A DNA stretch of 19,292 nt, taken from NCBI GenBank assembly GCA_910585075.1, contig CAJUED010000040.1:18563-37854 (forward strand). The letters run 5' to 3'. The translations under genes and the position numbers were made by a program. The stretch's first letter is position 1. Every line of letters starts with the position of its first letter. This document shows positions 13,300-19,292 of this stretch, piece by piece. Under the pieces are notes generated by a model that was given only the letters and a program-made list of their open reading frames with translations, was not told the origin of the DNA and did no database searches. Source of the DNA: an uncultured Lachnospiraceae bacterium (GTDB lineage Bacteria > Bacillota > Clostridia > Lachnospirales > Lachnospiraceae).

Positions 13300-14982
13300 T
13301 CATCCAATCAAAACCTTCTTTCCTTCAAAGGCAAAACCATATTTTTTGATATTTTCAGGCGCAATTCCTTTTGCCTCCAACAGTGCTGCATACTTTTTGT
13401 CTTCAATCTGCTTTAAGGCAATTTCCACCGTATCCTCAAGTGTTTTCTCCTTCTTTGGATTAAAAACCTTAAACTCCAACAGAAATGCCGGTTCATTCTT
13501 TCTACGAGGCTCCAGAATCACATCATATCTGCCAAATCCGCTTTCCCGATTGGATGTGATCAGATACCGGTCAGCCAAGTCCACCATTAATCCTAAGACA
13601 AACCCATGATAAAAGCGCTCAGGCTCTGTTTTGCCCGCATTCCGTCCCGTATCAAAATAGCTGAATGTCTCAAAAGCCACATCATTCATATAGGCATTCA
13701 TGGCTTCTATATCATTACAAAGCAACGCCTTAATAAAATCATTGTATGCCACACTCCCCTGAGAAAACCAGCCCTCAATCATCCTCTCAAACATAAGGCG
13801 CACCTCACGGTTAGTCAACGCCAGAGTATACTGCTCCTTTCCACTGATTTCATCTGTAAAATAATCCTCTATTTTCAGATAACCTCCCGCTAAAAGAAGG
13901 CTCCAAATGGCACTGCTTGTTTGCTCCAACTGGCTGAAAACAATCTGCTCATCAATCTGAGTCCGCAGAATTCCACCCCGCAGCAACTCCTCCATGCTGA
14001 TTTTGACATTCCTGTCCCCCTCCTGAATCAATTTGTTTACCAGACTATTACTGCTGGTATTGGCCCACCAGGTCAGGAAACGACGTTTTTCCAAAAAGTT
14101 CAGGATTGACCATGGATTATAAATGTCACGTTGATTTCCAAAGGTAAAACCGTCATACCAGTCCTTTACCGCCTGCTCCTTATCCTCAAGTCCATATTCC
14201 TGCAGTGCTTCTCTGACCTCCTGCTGGGTAAAACCAAAAAAAGTTTCATACTTTTCCGAAGTGGCCGTCACCACCTCCATATTATTCAAATCTGAAAAAA
14301 TGGATTCCTTACTGATCCTTGTTATACCTGTCAGAATTGCACGCTCCATATACTGATTGGTCTTAAATGCAGAATTTAAAAGCTTTCTCATAAATTCCGT
14401 CATTTCCTGCCAGTATCCCTTCACATATGCTTCCTGTAACGGCGTATCATACTCATCCAGTAGAATAATGACTTTTTTCCCATAATAACGTGTAAAATAT
14501 TCCGCCAGTTTATAAATTGCCATGGTGGAAATCACTTCCGGCATGTACATGGATACGTTACGAAATTCTTCTTTTTCCTTTTCAGACAAAAAATCCCCCT
14601 CCAGGAGAAACCCTGACCTTCTGTACAAGTCGGTTATCAACTGATTCACACGCAGTACCGCCGACTGATAATCCGCCTCCTTTACTGTCCCAAACGAAAT
14701 ACTGATTACCGGATACGTCCCTTGCAATCTGCGGTATTTTTCATCCTTCCAGATGGAAAGTTCCTCAAATAATTTCCCTCCGTCCCCATATTTCACGGAA
14801 AAAAATCTTTCTACCATATCCATTGCCAGCGTTTTACCGAAACGCCTGGGGCGGGTAATGAGTGTTACATCATCCCCATTCTCCCACCAGGCTCTGATAA
14901 AATCCGTTTTATCAATATAAAAATAATGATTGGATATCATTTTTTCAAAATCCTGCAGTCCAATTGCTATCACTCTTGCCAT
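13300..14982 (-). CDS. AAA-ATPase-like protein with PD-(D/E)XK nuclease domain
   Basis: This is a 560-residue two-domain protein, common and often multicopy in gut Clostridia and Bacteroidetes. The N-terminal AAA-ATPase-like domain (about 1-290) has the degenerate P-loop RPRRFGKT (44-51) and Walker B VIILLDEYD (171-179). The C-terminal domain shows a PD-(D/E)XK arrangement: D487 in GRYDVIL and E503-F504-K505 in LLEFK. Function is not established; roles in nucleic-acid defence or mobile-element biology have been proposed for related proteins, and I treat that as open. The ATG at 14982 is chosen over an upstream TTG at 15006; AAGGAA lies nine bases before it. A strong promoter is visible at 15097-15125. 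Confidence 0.88.
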   Translation of the reverse strand: MARVIAIGLQDFEKMISNHYFYIDKTDFIRAWWENGDDVTLITRPRRFGKTLAMDMVERFFSVKYGDGGKLFEELSIWKDEKYRRLQGTYPVISISFGTVKEADYQSAVLRVNQLITDLYRRSGFLLEGDFLSEKEKEEFRNVSMYMPEVISTMAIYKLAEYFTRYYGKKVIILLDEYDTPLQEAYVKGYWQEMTEFMRKLLNSAFKTNQYMERAILTGITRISKESIFSDLNNMEVVTATSEKYETFFGFTQQEVREALQEYGLEDKEQAVKDWYDGFTFGNQRDIYNPWSILNFLEKRRFLTWWANTSSNSLVNKLIQEGDRNVKISMEELLRGGILRTQIDEQIVFSQLEQTSSAIWSLLLAGGYLKIEDYFTDEISGKEQYTLALTNREVRLMFERMIEGWFSQGSVAYNDFIKALLCNDIEAMNAYMNDVAFETFSYFDTGRNAGKTEPERFYHGFVLGLMVDLADRYLITSNRESGFGRYDVILEPRRKNEPAFLLEFKVFNPKKEKTLEDTVEIALKQIEDKKYAALLEAKGIAPENIKKYGFAFEGKKVLIG

Positions 14983-15037
14983 ATGCCGCCGTTCCTTCTC
15001 TTTCAAAAAGCCCGTAAACCTGCTATACTTGATGATA

Positions 15038-15076
15038 CGTTACTATTCACGGCCTGTCCGCCCGCTTATAGTAACG
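15038..15076. repeat. Inverted repeat in the divergent promoter gap
   Basis: CGTTACTAT (15038-15046) and ATAGTAACG (15068-15076) are perfect 9-bp complements with 21 bases between. The repeat lies in the 5' leader of the AAA-ATPase-like transcript, about 60-95 bases before its start, and also upstream of the exonuclease gene. It may be an operator or a leader hairpin. No second copy is seen in the window. Confidence 0.45.
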
Positions 15077-15096
15077 ATTATACCTTATTACACTTT

Positions 15097-15125
15097 ATTA
15101 TACCCTTTGGCACCAGATTTGTCAT
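15097..15125 (-). promoter_or_regulatory. Promoter of the AAA-ATPase-like gene
   Basis: On the minus strand ATGACA (15125-15120) and a perfect TATAAT (15102-15097) are separated by 17 bases. Transcription would begin near 15090, giving a leader of about 108 nt that contains the 15038-15076 inverted repeat. Confidence 0.65.
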
Positions 15126-15144
15126 AATAATACAGGAGAAAATT

Positions 15145-16023
15145 TTGAACAGACTTCTAATTATAGACGGCAGCAATTTATTATTTCAAATGTTTTTTGG
15201 CATGCCCGCAAGGATTGTAAACGAACAGGGTAAAGCCATCCAGGGTACCTTAGGCTTTGTGGGCGCGCTGCTGAAAATCATCCGCAGGGTAAAGCCCTCC
15301 CACATCCTTGCAGTATTTGACGGTCAGCATGAAAACGGCAGGCGTATACTTAATTCTGAGTATAAGGCCAACAGGCCGGATTTTAGCGCGGTACCGGAAG
15401 ATGAAAATCCCTTCTCCCAATTACCGGATATATACAAAGCTCTTGATTACCTTGGCATAAAATATGCGGAAACCGTAAGCTGTGAGGCGGATGATTTGAT
15501 TGCCGGGTACGCTCTGACTTATGGCCGGCATATGGAAATCATCATCTCATCCTTTGACAGCGACTTCTTTCAGCTGATAACGGACAAGGTATCTGTGCTC
15601 CGCTACCGGGGTGAAAAGACAATTCTTTGCACACCCGATTTTATCAAAGAAAAATATGATATTTCTCCCGGACAATATGCGGATTTCAAATCCCTTGTAG
15701 GCGATACCGCGGATAATATAAAAGGGGCGGAAAAGGTGGGTGCTAAGACGGCGGCCTTGCTGCTTCATGAATTTGGCAGTCTTGAAAATCTTCTTTACTT
15801 TTTGGAACATATGGAATCCTGTCCTGATTCTCAAACCGGCTTATTGATGCAAAGGCCATCCGTGAGGGAATCCCTTATACGAAATACCGGAAGGCTTAGA
15901 ATTAATTATGAAATCATTAAGCTTAAGGATGCGGAGGTGCTGCCCTTTGGTCCGGAGGAACTGGAATATTGTTATAACGGGATTACTACAAATGAAGTAT
16001 TAAAGGGAATTGGCCTGCGTTAA
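15145..16023 (+). CDS. Stand-alone 5'-3' exonuclease (PolI N-terminal/FEN family)
   Basis: This is a 292-residue flap-endonuclease-type 5'-3' exonuclease, like the N-terminal domain of DNA polymerase I and the separate B. subtilis YpcP. It would remove RNA primers or flaps during replication and repair. The acidic metal ligands are present: D8 (IIDGSN), D59 (AVFDGQ), E114/D116/D117 (CEADD), D138/D140 (FDSDF), and D187/D190 (GDTADN). The helix-two-turn-helix DNA-binding segment is 186-207. The KANR segment lies near residue 74. The start is TTG at 15145 with GGAG seven bases upstream; in-frame sequence further upstream lies within the opposite gene and its promoter. No polymerase domain follows. 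Confidence 0.9.
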   Translation: MNRLLIIDGSNLLFQMFFGMPARIVNEQGKAIQGTLGFVGALLKIIRRVKPSHILAVFDGQHENGRRILNSEYKANRPDFSAVPEDENPFSQLPDIYKALDYLGIKYAETVSCEADDLIAGYALTYGRHMEIIISSFDSDFFQLITDKVSVLRYRGEKTILCTPDFIKEKYDISPGQYADFKSLVGDTADNIKGAEKVGAKTAALLLHEFGSLENLLYFLEHMESCPDSQTGLLMQRPSVRESLIRNTGRLRINYEIIKLKDAEVLPFGPEELEYCYNGITTNEVLKGIGLR

Positions 16024-16248
16024 GCCCTTTGTCGGCATAATTTTCACTCATTGCCTGCAAGAATGAACAGGAATGGATTTATTGGAGAAAGCATTTTCGC
16101 CACACAGACACTGTATCCGTCATCGGGATATAAGACAGAAGGCGAAATTATATTGGCAAACAGATAGAAATGCCCAATAACATATGCTAAAATACAAATA
16201 TCTTGGTACAAAAGATTTGATAGACGGCACACAGACGGAGGTTTCACC

Positions 16249-16287
16249 ATGGTTCTATGCATTGCAACAGCTCCATGCAAGGTTTGA
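16249..16287 (+). CDS. Possible 12-codon leader peptide upstream of the MFS gene
   Basis: ATG at 16249 follows GGAGG (16237-16241) at the ideal distance of seven bases, and the frame closes at TGA after twelve codons (MVLCIATAPCKV). Codons 8-10 contain the left arm of the hairpin 16271-16302. Short well-initiated ORFs of this kind precede drug-inducible resistance genes such as ermC and mef. The region 16024-16248 before it holds no gene that I can support. The peptide does not match a known leader that I recognise. Confidence 0.45.
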   Translation: MVLCIATAPCKV

Positions 16288-16432
16288 GGACACTGCATGG
16301 AGGCAAAAATCAGAAGGCATCTTCACCCATAGAATATGTTTTATGAATATTTTCCGTGAATATATTCTCTGATTAAGTCCTCAGGCTTTGCACCTGATTT
16401 CAAAAGTAAAATAAAAATCAAAGGAGCAAAGC
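16271..16432 (+). promoter_or_regulatory. Attenuator-like structured leader of the MFS gene
   Basis: CTCCATGC (16271-16278) pairs with GCATGGAG (16295-16302). AATCAGA (16308-16314) pairs with TCTGATT (16368-16374), enclosing GAATAT/ATATTC (16345-16350, 16362-16367). GCTTTGC (16385-16391) and TGATTT (16395-16400) pair with GCAAAGC (16426-16432) and AAATCA (16415-16420), placing the AAGGAG of the MFS gene in the internal loop and its spacer in the stem. TCAGG (16381-16385) with CCTGA (16393-16397) is a competing alternative. This is consistent with translational attenuation. Confidence 0.5.
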
Positions 16433-16435
16433 ACA

Positions 16436-17728
16436 ATGAAAAATTTAATAAAAGATTTAAAAACCTTTCTTATCTTATGGAGTACCCAGTCACTGTCTCA
16501 ATTAGGAAGCGCTATGACCGGTTTCGCGCTGACGCTGTGGGTGTATGAAAGGACGGGCTCCGCGCTGCAGACAGCGCTTTTATCCATATGCTCTTATGCG
16601 CCCTATGTGCTCATGAGCATTTTTGCAGGCGCCCTAAGCGACCGCTGGAACAAGAAAAAGGTGATGCTGGTATGTGATACCTTTGCCGCCTGCTGCACCG
16701 TTGTGGTATTAATTTTGCTGAAAACGGATTTGCTGCGGCCTGGGCATATTTATATTTTGAATGTGATAAACGGTTTGATGAATACCATACAACAGCCGGC
16801 CAGCGACGTGGCAATGACCATGATTACGCCAAAGGAATATTACCAGAAAACCAGCGGTATGCGCTCGTTTTCAAATTCCCTTGTCACCATTTTAAATCCG
16901 GTGTTGGCCACGTCCCTGTTTGCTTTTGGCGGAATGGGAGTCGTTGTCTACGTGGATTTAGCGACTTTTTTAATCGCTTTTGTGGTACTGCTTGCGGCAG
17001 TAAAAATTCCTTCCATCTCCATCCAAAATGCGGATAAAACATCCGTCTGGGCTACGGTAAAGGGCGGACTTGCATACTTGAGAAAGCAGGATTTGATTCT
17101 GGTGCTGATTCTTTTCCTGGCCGGTGTGAATCTTGTGGCCTCGGCTTTTGATGCCGTTCTACCAGCCCTTATTCTTCCCAGGGCAAACGGCGGGGAAAAA
17201 GTGCTTGGGGTTGTCACATCCTGTGCGGGAATTGCAATGCTTATGGGAAGCTTTATCGTGACCATGCTGCCTGCACCAAAAAACCGTATCCGGGTCATAT
17301 ATATTACCATGCTGATTTCCCTTGGAACGGAAAATTATCTGCTCTCTTTTGGCAGGACCCCGGTTTTATGGTGTATCGGACAGCTTATCGGGTGGATTCT
17401 TGTGCCTGTTATGAGCGCCAATCTCGATGTGATTCTGCGGACCACCATTCCTGTGGATATGCAGGGGCGGGTGTATTCCTGCAGAAATACATTACAGTTT
17501 TTTACCATTCCTTTGGGGACGTTTCTGGGGGGATTTATGGTGGATAAGATTTGCGAACCGATTATGGCATCCGCTTCTCCTGAAGGACTGCTTACAGTTT
17601 TCTTTGGCAGTGGAAAAGGGTCGGGAGCTGCTATGGTGATGTTTATCCTGGGTGTTGCCGGGACACTGATATGTCTGGGCTTTGGGCGTATTTTGCGGAA
17701 ATATCAGTATGCGGACGAAAATGCCTGA
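16436..17728 (+). CDS. MFS efflux-type transporter (Mef/MFS_3-like)
   Basis: This is a 430-residue integral membrane protein of the major facilitator superfamily, with about twelve hydrophobic segments. It most resembles drug-efflux members such as macrolide efflux Mef, though substrate cannot be deduced. Visible features are WSTQSLSQLGSAMTGFALTL (15-34) in helix 1 and motif A GALSDRWNKKK (65-75) between helices 2 and 3. The segment PASDVAMTMITPKEYYQKT is typical of MFS_3 proteins. ATG 16436 has AGGAG eight bases upstream, and this site is predicted to be held in a hairpin. The gene is followed by a hairpin and a convergent gene; no regulator gene is adjacent, so control probably lies in the leader. 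Confidence 0.88.
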   Translation: MKNLIKDLKTFLILWSTQSLSQLGSAMTGFALTLWVYERTGSALQTALLSICSYAPYVLMSIFAGALSDRWNKKKVMLVCDTFAACCTVVVLILLKTDLLRPGHIYILNVINGLMNTIQQPASDVAMTMITPKEYYQKTSGMRSFSNSLVTILNPVLATSLFAFGGMGVVVYVDLATFLIAFVVLLAAVKIPSISIQNADKTSVWATVKGGLAYLRKQDLILVLILFLAGVNLVASAFDAVLPALILPRANGGEKVLGVVTSCAGIAMLMGSFIVTMLPAPKNRIRVIYITMLISLGTENYLLSFGRTPVLWCIGQLIGWILVPVMSANLDVILRTTIPVDMQGRVYSCRNTLQFFTIPLGTFLGGFMVDKICEPIMASASPEGLLTVFFGSGKGSGAAMVMFILGVAGTLICLGFGRILRKYQYADENA

Positions 17729-17746
17729 TTTTATGGCATAATTTTA

Positions 17747-17767
17747 GGAGGGGCCTTTAGCCCCTCC
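17747..17767. terminator. Bidirectional terminator-like hairpin
   Basis: GGAGGGGC (17747-17754) pairs with GCCCCTCC (17760-17767) around a five-base loop, between the convergent MFS and cysteine desulfidase genes. The stem is strong, but neither side has a clear U-run, so efficiency is uncertain. Confidence 0.6.
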
Positions 17768-17831
17768 ATGTAAAAATCATTTAAAGCAAATTGCAAATCA
17801 CTTCTCACTCTACTGTTTCTTTGTTCTTATC

Positions 17832-19124
17832 TCACCTGACCTCCGCGTCCTTCTCCTGGTCGATCATGAGTTTTAAAATCGTCACGTCCGTGCCTTTCAT
17901 GCCCACTCTGCCCACATAGCCCATGCTCCGGATGGTATCCTCCACATCCTCCCGGACAAGTCCTTCTCCGGGTTTAAAGCAATGATCTGCGTTTTCCAGG
18001 GTGTAGGCCATAATGGCAGCATCCACGGAAGATGCGATTTTCGCCGCACAGGAGGATTTTGCCCCGTCGCAGACTACGCCGCCCATATTGGCGATTGTGT
18101 TGGTGATGGTCCGGGACACAGCATCATAATCCCCGCCGTACAACCAGGTGATGGCCGCACCGGCCCCACAGCCTGCGCTCACTGCGCCGCAGTAGGCCGA
18201 AAGGCTTCCGATATATTTCTTCTGGTGAATGGCCACCAGGTTGCTGACCACCAGGGCACGGTACATTTTTTCTTTGGAAGCGTTTAATTCCTTTGCGAAT
18301 TCGATTACCGGAAGGGAACAGGTCATACCCTGATTTCCGCTACCGGAGTTGATAATCACAGGCATAGCGCATCCGTTCATTCTGGCGTCCGAACCCGCGG
18401 CTGCTTTTGCTTTTGCCCTGACTTTAATATCATCACCGTAAGCCGCAAGCAGAGTCCTTCCCACTTCAGCCCCATAGTGGTTTTTAAGTCCCTCCTCTGA
18501 GATTGCCGTGTTCATCTCCACCTGACGGCCGATAACTTCCTCGATATCCTCTATTTTTACTTCCTCGGCAAAGGTAAGGATATCTTTTACATTTAAAAGG
18601 GCTCTGTCGTCATTCTTCTTTTCACAGACTTCTTCCTTCTCACAGGTAAACAAAACCTCGCCGTCTCTTTCCACCCGCTCAATCCGGGTATGCTTTTCGG
18701 AAAGTATCACTTTTACCAAGTGGCCCTCTCCCCGCATTTCCACGCGGATATACAGGTTTTCCACCCCTTCTTCCAGATAACAGGTGCAAAACCGTGCCGC
18801 TAAAAGCTCCCTGGTCTTTTCCTGATCCTCTTTCGTCACGCCCTCAAGGACTTCCAGCTTTTTATCCGCTGCTCCGCCCACGGCGCCCAGCACTGCGGCT
18901 GCTTCGATTCCGCGCATCCCCCCGGAATTGGGGACGGTCACGCTCTTTACGTTTTTGATAATATTTCCACTGCAAAAAACATCCATGTGCTCCGGCAGAC
19001 TTCCAAAAACCTTTCTTGCCACAGCCGACCCATAGGCAAGGGCTATGGGCTCCGTACAGCCCAGAGCGGGAACCAGTTCTTCTTTTAAAATTCTCAGATA
19101 GCTCTGATAAACCTTTTCATCCAT
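17832..19124 (-). CDS. cyuA: UPF0597/L-cysteine desulfidase family (CyuA-like) enzyme
   Basis: This is a 430-residue enzyme of the UPF0597 family, which includes E. coli CyuA (YhaM) and the archaeal L-cysteine desulfidase. It converts L-cysteine to pyruvate, ammonia and sulfide using an oxygen-sensitive iron-sulfur cluster. Family motifs are GCTEPIALAYG (22-32, with C23), the NSGSGNQG glycine-rich loop (259-266), SAYCGAVSAGCGAG (309-322, C312 and C319) and GGVVCDGAKSSCAAK (348-362, C352 and C359). The cysteines fit the cluster ligands. I chose ATG 19124, the usual family start; longer in-frame starts at 19154 and 19184 add residues without similarity. A short overlapping ORF precedes it. The role is probably cysteine detoxification or use as a nutrient. 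Confidence 0.88.
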   Translation of the reverse strand: MDEKVYQSYLRILKEELVPALGCTEPIALAYGSAVARKVFGSLPEHMDVFCSGNIIKNVKSVTVPNSGGMRGIEAAAVLGAVGGAADKKLEVLEGVTKEDQEKTRELLAARFCTCYLEEGVENLYIRVEMRGEGHLVKVILSEKHTRIERVERDGEVLFTCEKEEVCEKKNDDRALLNVKDILTFAEEVKIEDIEEVIGRQVEMNTAISEEGLKNHYGAEVGRTLLAAYGDDIKVRAKAKAAAGSDARMNGCAMPVIINSGSGNQGMTCSLPVIEFAKELNASKEKMYRALVVSNLVAIHQKKYIGSLSAYCGAVSAGCGAGAAITWLYGGDYDAVSRTITNTIANMGGVVCDGAKSSCAAKIASSVDAAIMAYTLENADHCFKPGEGLVREDVEDTIRSMGYVGRVGMKGTDVTILKLMIDQEKDAEVR

Positions 19125-19188
19125 GCTGTTTCTGTTCCTTTCTATACCATTCATGCGCATCACGCCTTGTTCCGCCAGGCGCATGCAT
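19117..19188 (-). CDS. Possible 23-codon leader ORF overlapping the cyuA start
   Basis: ATG at 19188 has GGGAGG exactly six bases upstream, a better site than cyuA itself has. The frame runs 23 codons (MHAPGGTRRDAHEWYRKEQK and three more) and ends at TGA 19119-19117, overlapping the cyuA ATG by eight bases. This arrangement would couple translation. The peptide is unlike any family I recognise, and the reading may be coincidental. Confidence 0.25.
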   Translation of the reverse strand: MHAPGGTRRDAHEWYRKEQKQHG

Positions 19189-19292
19189 CAACTGCCTCCC
19201 TGTTTCTCCGGGTGGCCTATTGCTGCAGACACTGCTTCGCCTAGTACTCTGTCCTTGAAGTTCCTGTGCAAATTTTCGAGGATATTTTTTCG
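19188..19292 (-). CDS. Possible C-terminus of an upstream gene, partial
   Basis: A frame is open from the right edge for 34 codons and stops at TGA 19190-19188, which overlaps the next ATG as TGATG. The residues (NILENLHRNFKDRVLGEAVS and so on) have plausible composition, but I do not recognise them. It would be the 3' end of a gene outside the window, co-directional with cyuA. It is short enough to be chance. Confidence 0.3.
   Translation of the reverse strand, partial: RKNILENLHRNFKDRVLGEAVSAAIGHPEKQGGS

Noticed and set aside
16044..16298. Minus-strand frame of 84 codons in the gap before the MFS gene
   Set aside because: No usable ribosome binding site and no family features; it covers the structured leader, which explains the sequence better.
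16184..16372. Plus-strand frame of 62 codons overlapping the leader
   Set aside because: It has no ribosome binding site and no similarity I recognise; the 12-codon ORF at 16249 has a far better initiation signal in a different frame.
1..19292. CRISPR array, tRNA or rRNA genes, integrase or transposase
   Set aside because: No regularly spaced direct repeats with spacers, no tRNA-like cloverleaf or rRNA sequence, and no recombinase motifs were seen in either strand.

Overview
The window looks like chromosomal DNA of a Gram-positive anaerobe of the Clostridia, most likely a Lachnospiraceae gut commensal. This rests on strong AGGAGG-type ribosome binding sites, frequent TTG/GTG starts, moderate GC, and gene families common in that group: a Tet(M)-like GTPase, a CmpB-type membrane protein, a DUF3892 protein, a PIN/NYN protein with a Cro/C1-type partner, and an AAA-ATPase-like/PD-(D/E)XK protein. 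The assignment is inference from gene content, not from a marker gene.

Layout. 1-2192 (-): ribosomal-protection-type GTPase, running off the left edge. 2301-3914 (-): ROK sugar kinase and histidine phosphatase. 4108-4617 (+): CarD-like protein behind an extended -10 promoter. 4704-4841: MITE-like inverted repeat with a perfect 24-bp core. 4861-7131 (-): CmpB-like membrane protein, metallophosphoesterase and YczE-like membrane protein, with a second structured repeat at 5482-5605. 7199-9876 (-): metN-metI-metQ methionine-type ABC operon ending in a good intrinsic terminator, with an 11-bp-period repeat tract in front of metN. 10273-12368: small accessory cluster (DUF3892, HTH, PIN/NYN, hicA, hicB) around a palindromic promoter/operator. 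12356-14982 (-): Cof-type HAD phosphatase and AAA-ATPase-like/nuclease protein. 15145-16023 (+): stand-alone 5'-3' exonuclease. 16249-17728 (+): MFS efflux-type transporter preceded by a leader with a 12-codon ORF and RBS-sequestering hairpins. 17832-19124 (-): L-cysteine desulfidase/UPF0597 family enzyme. A short open stretch reaches the right edge.

How genes work together. MetN (ATPase), MetI (permease) and MetQ (lipoprotein) form one importer. metN and metI overlap by 4 nt. A hairpin before metQ may set its expression separately. HicA and HicB form a toxin-antitoxin pair whose promoter is overlapped by a palindrome, the expected place for autorepression. The PIN/NYN and HTH genes are 12 nt apart and probably co-transcribed. 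Most other genes look like independent housekeeping or accessory units.

The strongest candidates for undescribed biology are the attenuator-like leader of the MFS gene, the 11-bp-phased tract upstream of metN, and the two intergenic structured repeats. All were read by eye and none has been tested computationally.
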